From: Candidatus Omnitrophica bacterium UBA1443
GTDB lineage: Bacteria > Omnitrophota > Omnitrophia > Omnitrophales > Aquincolibacteriaceae
Assembly (NCBI GenBank): GCA_002329545.1
Contig: DCTJ01000100.1
Location: 32,718-45,087 of the forward strand
DNA: 12,370 nt
Reading direction: 5' to 3'
Of this stretch, positions 1-6,448 are shown piece after piece; position 1 is the first letter of the stretch; each line of letters opens with the position of its first letter. The notes under the pieces are model-generated. The model did no database searches and was not told where the DNA came from. It saw nothing but the letters and a program-made list of their open reading frames with translations. A program made the position numbers and the translations under genes.

Positions 1-2
1 CC

Positions 3-1529
3 GCGGATACCCATCGCGAATTTCATAAGACCTTTATTGAAGTTTGGATCGATAAAAAAAACGGATGTCTTTACGGCGAAAAGCGCGCCCCTCTTGTTCC
101 GGGATATATATCGACCGGTATGACCGAAAAGCCCCTCCGGGGATTTCATGGCGCGTTTCCCAAGCCCGTGGCTTACGACGGGGATAAAGAAGCCTTTCTT
201 GGACGTTACGGCGAACAGCATGCGCCCGCGGCCGTGGAGGCCGGAAAATGCAGGAACTCCGAAGGGAAGTGGGGAGACGCGGCCGCGAGCCTTCAGGTGG
301 ATGTTACGCTCGGGCCCAAGCAATCGAAGACCATCGTTTTCACCCTGGGTTCAACTCCAACCCGGGAAGAGGCCGTAAGAATTATCAAGAAATATCAAAC
401 TCCCGGAATGGCGGACCGTGAACTCAACAAGGTCAAGGCTTTCTGGGATACTTTGATTCACTCGACCGAGGTTGAAACGCCGGATGAATCGTTGAATTTC
501 ATGACCAACACGTGGCTGAAATATCAGGCGATTTCCGGGAGGCTTTGGGCGAAATGCGCCTACTATCAATCAAGCGGAGGCTATGGATTCCGCGACCAAC
601 TGCAGGATTGTCAGATCTTTTTTTCAACTCGCCCGGAACTCGCTAAAAAACAAATCCTTTTGCATGCCGAACAACAGTTCCCCGACGGAACCGTTTACCA
701 TTGGTGGCACCCCGGAACGAATATCGGAGCGATCACTCATTCTTCAGACGACCTTCTCTGGTTGGATTTTATAACGCTGAACTACCTCGAGGAGACGGAC
801 GACCACGCGATTCTTGACATTGACGTGAAGTTTCTTCCGGACCCGAAAGATCCCGAAAAAAAGGTTACTTCAGCGCCACTTTATGAACACCTTCTCCGCG
901 CTATTGATAAAGCTCTTTCGAGGTTTTCATCCCGGGGATTGCCGCTGATCGGGGAATGTGACTGGAATGATGGGTTGAGCCACGTTGGAAACAAATGGAA
1001 AGGTGAAACGATTTGGCTCGGCCATTTTCTTTACGGAATTTTAAGCAGGATCGCGCCCCTTATGAAACAAAGAGGCGATACCGCCAAAGCCAAAGACTAT
1101 CTTCGCCGGGCTGAATTATTGAAGGAGGCGATCAACCAGTATGCCTGGGACGGAGAGTGGTACTGGCGCGCCACGAAAGATAATGGTGAGATTCTCGGCA
1201 GTAAAAACTGTGAGCGCGGAAAAATTTTTCTGAATGCCCAAACATGGGCCGTGATTTGCGGGACGGCGACTCCAGAACGGGCGAAAACAGCCATGGCGTC
1301 GGCCAAGAAGTGGCTCTACAAAAAATACGGACCCCTGCTTCTGACGCCGGGATATAACAAAACGGATCCCACCATTGGATACATTACGCGTTACGCGCCA
1401 TCCGTTCGTGAAAACGGGGGGCTTTACACTCACGCCGGAACCTGGGCCATTCAGGCTGAATGCCTTATGCGAAACGCCGAGCAGGCCTACGAACTTTACA
1501 AAAGTTTTAATCCGGTGTTGCGGGGATAG
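3..1529 (+). CDS. GH94-family glycoside phosphorylase, 5'-partial, ends at an in-frame amber codon
   Basis: The reading frame is open from the window edge (first full codon at 3), so the true start lies upstream; the ATG at 120 is internal. GH94 enzymes phosphorolyse beta-glucosides to a sugar 1-phosphate. Seen in order: GYGFRDQLQD near 576-605, HWWHPGTNIG followed by SSDDLLWLDF near 700-770, the ECDWNDGL motif near 954-977 that carries the family's general-acid Asp, and GGLYTHAGTW near 1416-1445 with the His (1431-1433) expected to bind phosphate. Motifs resemble cyclic-beta-1,2-glucan synthase C-termini and cellobiose-type phosphorylases, so the substrate is undecided. The frame stops at TAG 1527-1529, although GH94 homology resumes at once in the same frame. 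The product as read lacks the C-terminal 126 residues and is probably inactive unless the stop is read through or is a sequence error. No signal peptide can be judged. Confidence 0.9.
   Translation, partial: ADTHREFHKTFIEVWIDKKNGCLYGEKRAPLVPGYISTGMTEKPLRGFHGAFPKPVAYDGDKEAFLGRYGEQHAPAAVEAGKCRNSEGKWGDAAASLQVDVTLGPKQSKTIVFTLGSTPTREEAVRIIKKYQTPGMADRELNKVKAFWDTLIHSTEVETPDESLNFMTNTWLKYQAISGRLWAKCAYYQSSGGYGFRDQLQDCQIFFSTRPELAKKQILLHAEQQFPDGTVYHWWHPGTNIGAITHSSDDLLWLDFITLNYLEETDDHAILDIDVKFLPDPKDPEKKVTSAPLYEHLLRAIDKALSRFSSRGLPLIGECDWNDGLSHVGNKWKGETIWLGHFLYGILSRIAPLMKQRGDTAKAKDYLRRAELLKEAINQYAWDGEWYWRATKDNGEILGSKNCERGKIFLNAQTWAVICGTATPERAKTAMASAKKWLYKKYGPLLLTPGYNKTDPTIGYITRYAPSVRENGGLYTHAGTWAIQAECLMRNAEQAYELYKSFNPVLRG
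1527..1529 (+). other. In-frame amber (TAG) codon inside the GH94 gene
   Basis: Codons around it read Arg-Gly-TAG-Lys-Pro-Glu. Upstream and downstream segments share the same frame (1527 and 1530 are both multiples of three), so this is a nonsense codon and not a frameshift. One substitution from AAG, CAG, GAG or TGG would restore the frame. None of the other nine gene ends in the window uses TAG. Confidence 0.85.
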
Positions 1530-1907
1530 AAGCCCGAGATTTATTTTTCTGAGCCTTACGTGACCCCGGGGAACGTCGACGGGCCCGATTCGCCAAACTA
1601 CGGTCGTGGAGGATGGACCTGGTACACTGGATCCGGCGCGTGGTATGCCGTGGTGGTATTGAACTGGCTTCTCGGCATCCGTCCGACCTCAAAGGGATTG
1701 CGGGTAGACCCCGTTATTCCGAAAGCCTGGCCGGGATTTAAAATGAAAAGACTTTTCCGCGGGACAACTTACCATATTTCGGTAACAAACAACGGTCAGG
1801 GACAGGGGGTCAAAGAACTGAAAGTAGATGGAAAAAAACAGCCCGGAGACCTGATTCCGGATTTTCAGGACGGGCAAAACCACCGAGTTGAGGTTGTGAT
1901 CGGATGA
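1530..1907 (+). pseudogene. C-terminal part of the same GH94 phosphorylase, downstream of the amber codon
   Basis: Directly after TAG, the same frame reads KPEIYFSEPYVTPGN, then GPDSPNYGRGGWTWYTGS, a GH94 C-terminal signature. The Thr-Gly at 1626-1631 corresponds to the pair that binds phosphate in cellobiose phosphorylase. The end of the domain (LLGIRP, RVDPVIPKAWPGFK, FRGTTYHISV) is complete and terminates at TGA 1905-1907. A GTG at 1560 could in principle start a 115-residue product, but no Shine-Dalgarno precedes it and such a fragment has no complete domain. The simplest reading is one gene broken by a nonsense codon. Because both halves are well preserved with no frameshift, the change is either recent, a base-call error, or a recoded stop. 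Confidence 0.85.
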
Positions 1908-4033
1908 CAGAAACTCAGACGCAATCGCAACGAAAGCGCTTTTTGGAGTTGGACAAAACTCTGAAAAGCGCTTTTTTTATGGGGTGTTTTTTCCTGTTGA
2001 TCCCGGCGTTCCTTTTCGCGGCGGTCAGGAACGAACAGAGAGAGGATTCCTCTGTCTCCGCGAATAATGCCCGCGGCCGAATTCAGTGTGGCGCTGATGA
2101 AACACTGGAAATTACCAAAATTTATAACACCGTTCCTCCGAATAAATCTCTTCTTACCTCTCCCCAGTTTTTAGTCATAGACGATTTTGCCAACTATAAG
2201 GAATGGAAAAATCGCCTGCATAATCATTGGCGGCTTGAGAACGGAAAAGCCCGTAGCGTTACCATGGAGCACTCCCGGGAAGATGGCCGGGAGATGCGTC
2301 CCGGCCAGTCGCTTAAAATCTTGTTTGAGCTTGATCCGCGTCAACACTTCACCCTTTCCACATCCCTGGGAAAACTGGATATGAGCAAGGCTCGGTTCCT
2401 TGCCATGAAATGCAAGCTGAAGCCCAATCCAAAACACGGATTTAACGGAAGAATTCGGGTTAGTCTGACGGATTGGACAGGTCGATCTGTAACGAGAGAC
2501 ATTACGGAAACATGCGCGAAATCGGAAAAATGGCAGGAAGCCATTCTTCCTGTCGAGTACTTCAAAGGGCTGGACTTTGACCAGTTGGACAGGTTATCGA
2601 TCACGGTGTTGGGGCGGCATAAGAGATCCAAGGCGAATCTCTGGCTGGACGACATTGTCTTTTTTGGCCATAACGAAGTTGGATTTGAAAGCGTGCTGGA
2701 CAACATCAAGGATTTTCCGAAGGTTGTCAAATACTTGTCCGGCAAACAACGGCTTTTATCGATGACCAAGGATTCGGATTTTCTTAACGCGATAGGGCAA
2801 GACACCTGGCGTTATTTCGAGGAGGCCGCGAACAAGGAAAATCACCTCGTCCTTGACCACATTAAAGTAGGCGATTTCCCGATGGTGGGAGTTTATACGT
2901 CGCCGACCAATATCGCCATGGACCTTATTTGCACGGTCGCGGCGCGGGAGCTGGGTTACATCTCGAAAGAGTCAGCGCAGGAACGGGCCCATCTTGTGCT
3001 GGATGCGCTTCAAAAGTTGCCGCGCTGGAGGGGTTTTTTTTATAATTTTTACGAAACCAACAAGCTTTCCATTAACCGGAAATTTATTTCCAGCGTTGAT
3101 AATGCGTGGCTCGCGGCGGCATTGATAGTGACGCGACAAGCGTTTTCGGGCGCCGAAGCTAAAAGAGCCTCAAAAATCCTCGAGGAAATGAATTTTGAGG
3201 AGTTTTATGATCCCGATACGAATCACATCGCGATTGGCTACGACCTGGAACGCGCAGGGTTGACCCCGTATCACTACGGGATGATGATCAGTGAGGCCAG
3301 GATCATCAGCTTCATAGGGATTGGGAAGGGAGACATTCCGAAAGAGCATTGGTGGTATCTTTTCAGGACTGCCCCGGACGCCTGGGATTGGCAGACGCAG
3401 AAACCTTCCGGCCAATGGGTTACAAAGGAAGGAGTGGAATATTTCCAAGGGTATTATACGGTGGATTCCAAAGAGGTTGTGCCAAGCTGGGGAGGCTCTC
3501 TTTTTGAGTTTTTGATGCCGACCCTGATTATTCCTGAAGACAAGTTATCCCCGGAAAGTTTCGGGAGGAACAATAGAGTCGCGACTGAAATCCATCGCGA
3601 CTACGCTTTAAACGAGAAGGAATATCCTGTGTGGGGTATTTCTCCAGCGGCGGTTTCAAATGGACGAAGATGGTTTTACGGGGAATACGGGATTAAAAAG
3701 TTGGGAACCAAAGGTTATCCGGAAAAAGCAATTATCGCCCCCTATGCCGCGCTCCTGGCCCTGGAAACTTTGCCCGGAGACGCTGTCAAAAATCTTAGAA
3801 AAATGCTGGAACTTTATGACATTTACGGAGAATATGGTTTTTATGACAGCATTAACCTGAAAAATGATCTCGTTACGAATCAGTATCTTTCTCTGGATCA
3901 GGGCATGAGCCTGATAGCGATCGCGAATTATCTTAAAAAAGGAATAATCCAGAACTTTTTCATGAAAGACCCTATCGCCCAAAAAGCCCAGAGCGTTTTT
4001 GAGGGAGAAAGGTTTTTTAAAGATCGTAAATAA
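1904..4033 (+). CDS. Exported GH144/glycoamylase-like glycoside hydrolase with N-terminal carbohydrate-binding-like domain
   Basis: This 709-residue protein has a charged N-terminus followed by a hydrophobic stretch at residues 23-40 (SAFFMGCFFLLIPAFLFAA), read as a signal peptide or anchor. Residues about 88-256 look like a beta-sandwich carbohydrate-binding module, starting FLVIDDFANY and ending LWLDDIVFFG. Residues about 285-690 match the glycoamylase-like clan (PF10091; GH144, related to the middle domain of cyclic glucan synthases): TSPTN 332-336, GFFYNFYET 377-385, SSVDNAWLAAAL 396-407, SWGGSLFEFLMP 528-539, GFYDSIN 645-651 and LDQGMSLIAIANYLKKG 664-680. Known GH144 members are endo-beta-1,2-glucanases; that activity is inferred here. 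The ATG overlaps the GH94 stop (ATGA) with GAGG 10 nt upstream, implying coupling. ATG 1979 (residue 26) is an alternative, but it lacks a ribosome-binding site and a basic n-region. Pairing with a GH94 enzyme suggests extracytoplasmic glucan cleavage and intracellular phosphorolysis. Confidence 0.85.
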   Translation: MTETQTQSQRKRFLELDKTLKSAFFMGCFFLLIPAFLFAAVRNEQREDSSVSANNARGRIQCGADETLEITKIYNTVPPNKSLLTSPQFLVIDDFANYKEWKNRLHNHWRLENGKARSVTMEHSREDGREMRPGQSLKILFELDPRQHFTLSTSLGKLDMSKARFLAMKCKLKPNPKHGFNGRIRVSLTDWTGRSVTRDITETCAKSEKWQEAILPVEYFKGLDFDQLDRLSITVLGRHKRSKANLWLDDIVFFGHNEVGFESVLDNIKDFPKVVKYLSGKQRLLSMTKDSDFLNAIGQDTWRYFEEAANKENHLVLDHIKVGDFPMVGVYTSPTNIAMDLICTVAARELGYISKESAQERAHLVLDALQKLPRWRGFFYNFYETNKLSINRKFISSVDNAWLAAALIVTRQAFSGAEAKRASKILEEMNFEEFYDPDTNHIAIGYDLERAGLTPYHYGMMISEARIISFIGIGKGDIPKEHWWYLFRTAPDAWDWQTQKPSGQWVTKEGVEYFQGYYTVDSKEVVPSWGGSLFEFLMPTLIIPEDKLSPESFGRNNRVATEIHRDYALNEKEYPVWGISPAAVSNGRRWFYGEYGIKKLGTKGYPEKAIIAPYAALLALETLPGDAVKNLRKMLELYDIYGEYGFYDSINLKNDLVTNQYLSLDQGMSLIAIANYLKKGIIQNFFMKDPIAQKAQSVFEGERFFKDRK
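1933..1978 (+). terminator. Terminator/attenuator-like stem-loop in the first codons of the GH144-like gene
   Basis: The left arm AAAGCGCTTTT (1933-1943) pairs perfectly with AAAAGCGCTTT (1964-1974). After a 2x2 internal loop, GAGTT (1946-1950) pairs with AACTC (1957-1961) around the loop GGACAA. That is 16 bp in total, and a run of seven T (1972-1978) ends the structure. It sits 26 nt after the GH94 stop codon. Its form is that of an intrinsic terminator, yet it falls inside codons 10-25 of the downstream gene if ATG 1904 is used. It could attenuate expression of the second gene or mark a later true start. Function is inferred. Confidence 0.5.
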
Positions 4034-4176
4034 AAATCTTGTTTTGCCAAAACAAGAGTTTAAAAAAGGATTTTTTCAGGTTAGAATGAGTGGCGTTTGT
4101 CGGACTTATATAGCGATAAGATCTGGGGTTATAAAAAATAGAAAAACTGGAGAAATCCTAAAACAGGAGAGACCTT
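4034..4176 (+). promoter_or_regulatory. Intergenic regulatory region upstream of the ROK repressor, with operator-like palindrome
   Basis: The perfect inverted repeat CTTGTTTTGCCAAAACAAG (4038-4056; arms of 8 bp, 9 with the flanking T/A) lies just after the GH144-like stop. Its layout recalls the GTTTGTTT-type operators of XylR, another ROK repressor, so autoregulation is plausible. A second symmetric element, A6-GGA-T6, follows at 4062-4076. As a terminator the structure is weak because no T run follows the first stem directly. The rest is AT-rich (TATATA at 4107-4112, TATAAA at 4130-4135) but shows no convincing -35/-10 pair. AGGAGAG at 4165-4171 is the ribosome-binding site of the next gene. 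Confidence 0.45.
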
Positions 4177-5394
4177 ATGATGATTAAGCAAATGCTTAAA
4201 GATCGGGCGCTCACGGACAAAGAGAGGAAAAATCTTAGCATTCTTGAGGTCATTCGGAAAAACGGACCGATTTCGAGGACCGACATTTCAAAATTAACCG
4301 AGCTCAATATCGTCACGGTTTCCAATTATGTTAATCACTACATTAAAAAAGGGCTTGTGGTGGAAGGCGATCTTGATGAGTCGACCGGAGGTCGGAAACC
4401 CGTACTGGTTGAGCTGAACCCCAAGGCTGGTTATATCGTCGGCGTTGGACTCAACATGATGAGCATGGTGGGAGTGCTGGTGGATCTTGAAATTAACGTT
4501 GTCACGGAGCTCAAGAGGGAAAGGCTTCCCGAAAACTCCGAAAAGGTCATCCAGCAGATGATCGATCTTGCCGCCGAAATCATAGAAAAAGCGGAAATTG
4601 ACAAAACCAAAATCGTGGGCGTGGGAGTTGGCATCCCGGGAATTATTGATGAGCGGGGCCGGACGATTCGCTGGCCCCAAAGCCTTGGCGATAAAGACAT
4701 TTCGGTTTGCACTTCAATAAAAGACACTTTCGAAAAACGCCTCGGCATTCCCGCCTTTGTTGAAAACGACGCCAACGCGGCTGTTTTGGGAGAGAAGTGG
4801 CTGGGACTTGACCGGGACGTCCGGAACATGGTGTACATGTTTTCTGGGGTGGGATGCGGCATCCTCATCAATGAGGAAATTTACCGGGGGGCCACGGGGG
4901 CCGCGGGTGAACTCGGGATTACCAGCATTCACGCGAGCAAGGAATACACGCAAGAGATAGCGACGCAATTGGGCCGCTGGGAAATGGATATCGGGATGGC
5001 TCGTCACGCGAAAGAACAAATCGAAAAGGGTGAACCCTCGGTGATCAAGGATTACGTCCATGGAGATCTCGAAAAAATTCATTTTCGCGACATTGTTCGC
5101 GCTATCAAGGAAAAGGACGCTCTCGCGATGAAAGTTGCCGAGCAGGCGGGACAGGAACTCGGGAAGAAGGTAGCTTTTATCGTTAACCTGCTGAACCCGG
5201 AAGTGGTCGTGATCGGAGGGGGAATTGAAGATTGCGGGGCGCCGCTTCTTGATTCTATAAAGAGTAGCGTTAAGGAATGGTCGGTTGAAGAAGCCGTGAC
5301 GCCGGTCAAGATCATCCCCTCGGCCTTCGGTGAAAATGCCGTCGCGCTGGGTGTCGTAGGAATTGTAGCCCGCGAAGTTTTTGCCCAGGCCTGA
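4177..5394 (+). CDS. ROK-family transcriptional repressor (NagC/XylR type) with degenerate kinase motifs
   Basis: This 405-residue protein is of normal length for ROK repressors. Residues 14-80 form a winged helix-turn-helix (GPISRTDISKLTELNIVTVS at 30-49, then GGRKP at 71-75). Residues 84-400 form the ROK sugar-kinase fold: IVGVGVGIPGII 146-157, ENDANAA 196-202 with the catalytic-type Asp198, SGVGCGIL 223-230 and GAAGELG 241-247. Departures from ROK kinases are visible: the first phosphate loop reads VGVGLN, so its Asp is Asn93; the usual His after AGExG is Ile248; and the CxCGxxGC zinc motif is absent. It is therefore likely a sugar- or effector-sensing repressor, not a kinase. AGGAGAG lies 5 nt before ATG 4177 and 8 nt before ATG 4180, so either Met may start it. 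Its likely targets are the glucan genes upstream or itself. The stop is 16 nt before bioB. Confidence 0.88.
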   Translation: MMIKQMLKDRALTDKERKNLSILEVIRKNGPISRTDISKLTELNIVTVSNYVNHYIKKGLVVEGDLDESTGGRKPVLVELNPKAGYIVGVGLNMMSMVGVLVDLEINVVTELKRERLPENSEKVIQQMIDLAAEIIEKAEIDKTKIVGVGVGIPGIIDERGRTIRWPQSLGDKDISVCTSIKDTFEKRLGIPAFVENDANAAVLGEKWLGLDRDVRNMVYMFSGVGCGILINEEIYRGATGAAGELGITSIHASKEYTQEIATQLGRWEMDIGMARHAKEQIEKGEPSVIKDYVHGDLEKIHFRDIVRAIKEKDALAMKVAEQAGQELGKKVAFIVNLLNPEVVVIGGGIEDCGAPLLDSIKSSVKEWSVEEAVTPVKIIPSAFGENAVALGVVGIVAREVFAQA

Positions 5395-5410
5395 GAGCCA
5401 GAGACCCGCA

Positions 5411-6445
5411 ATGTTTCGAGATCCCCGCGCGAGTTCCGCGAAAACGTTAATCCAGAAACTGAAGGAAAAGGTTCTTTCCGGAGGTGAAATTTCATATCAA
5501 GAGGCCCTCTCTCTTGCCGCGATACGCGCCGTTGACGATCTGGATTTTTTACGTAGTTCAGCCCATGAATTGACGCTCCATTTTAAGAATTCTCAGCCCG
5601 ACCTCTGCGCTTTAATCAACGCCAAAAGCTATCTCTGTGGTGAAGATTGCAAATTTTGTTCCCAATCCGCGAAGTATGACACCGGAGTCCAGCGATATCC
5701 CATGATGAGTCCGGAAAAAATTGTCGAGGCCGCGAAGCGGTGTGAAGAAAACGGGGCGCGAAACTTTTGCGTTGTCACAAGCGGTGAGACCCTTAGCGCG
5801 GGAGAGTTCGATCAAGTCCGGAAGACCTTTCAGCTACTTTCCGAAGAAACGGGTCTGGGAATTGACGGTTCTTTAGGCAATCTCACGGAGGAGCAGATCT
5901 CGGAGCTGAAAAAAGTCGGATTGCGGCGCTTTAATCATAATCTTCAATGCTCCCGTGAGTTTTATCCTGAGATTGTATCTACGCACACGTATGACGAGCG
6001 CATGGAAACGCTCGATTTTTTAAAAAAGAACGATGTGGAAATTTGTTCGGGGGGGATTTTTGGGATGGGAGAAAGCCCTGAAGACAGACTCAAACTCGCT
6101 TTTGAATTAAAAAAATATGCCCCCCATTGTTTCCCAATCAATATTTTGAATCCTCGTCCCGGAACTCCCCTGGCCGGACAACCGCCGATTGACCCGGCCG
6201 AGGCGATTAAAATGATCGCGATTTACCGGTTTATCCATCCCCACGCGAACATCAAGCTCGCGGGAGGTAAAGAGCTCAATCTCGGAATCTTTCTCCTGGA
6301 GAAAGCTTTGAAGGGTGGCGCGAACGGACTTGTTGTCGGCGGGTATCTGACCACTTGCGGGAACCCGATCGCTGAAGACTTTGCCCTGCTTAAACGGGCC
6401 GGCTATATCGTTGAGCGCGAGTCGGCCGTTGCCCAAACCGCGTAA
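5411..6445 (+). CDS. bioB: Biotin synthase, radical SAM
   Basis: BioB inserts sulfur into dethiobiotin, the last step of biotin synthesis. The radical-SAM motif reads CGEDCKFC (C86, C90, C93, counting from a TTG at 5381). Further family marks are INAKSYLC, FNHNLQCS (185-191), STHTYDERMETL (200-211), VEICSGGIFGMGE (219-231), NPRPGTPL (257-264), AGGKELNLG (294-302) and GGYLTTCGN (320-328). Against E. coli BioB, auxiliary-cluster ligands Cys97 and Cys188 are kept (C130, C222), but Cys128 aligns with Asp162 and Arg260 with Lys297. Extra cysteines occur at 76, 190, 250 and 326. This suggests the anaerobe-type enzyme with a different auxiliary cluster. ATG 5411 was chosen because TTG 5381 overlaps the ROK gene and adds a non-conserved tail; neither has a clear ribosome-binding site, so TTG 5381 remains possible. 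Length is about 344 residues, normal for the family. Confidence 0.93.
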   Translation: MFRDPRASSAKTLIQKLKEKVLSGGEISYQEALSLAAIRAVDDLDFLRSSAHELTLHFKNSQPDLCALINAKSYLCGEDCKFCSQSAKYDTGVQRYPMMSPEKIVEAAKRCEENGARNFCVVTSGETLSAGEFDQVRKTFQLLSEETGLGIDGSLGNLTEEQISELKKVGLRRFNHNLQCSREFYPEIVSTHTYDERMETLDFLKKNDVEICSGGIFGMGESPEDRLKLAFELKKYAPHCFPINILNPRPGTPLAGQPPIDPAEAIKMIAIYRFIHPHANIKLAGGKELNLGIFLLEKALKGGANGLVVGGYLTTCGNPIAEDFALLKRAGYIVERESAVAQTA

Positions 6446-6448
6446 ACC

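Noticed and set aside
1521..1536. Small hairpin CGGG/CCCG with the amber codon in its loop, as a recoding signal
   Set aside because: A 4-bp stem is expected by chance and does not resemble any known read-through element.
1500..1560. Frameshift in the GH94 gene
   Set aside because: The two homologous halves are in the same frame; only a nonsense codon separates them.
1560..1907. Independent 115-residue gene starting at GTG 1560
   Set aside because: It starts in the middle of a conserved GH94 motif (EPYVTPGN), lacks a ribosome-binding site and is only a domain fragment.
3999..4187. 62-codon plus-strand reading frame crossing the gap before the ROK gene
   Set aside because: It overlaps both the end of the GH144-like gene and the ROK start, contains the palindrome, has no recognisable domain and no ribosome-binding site.
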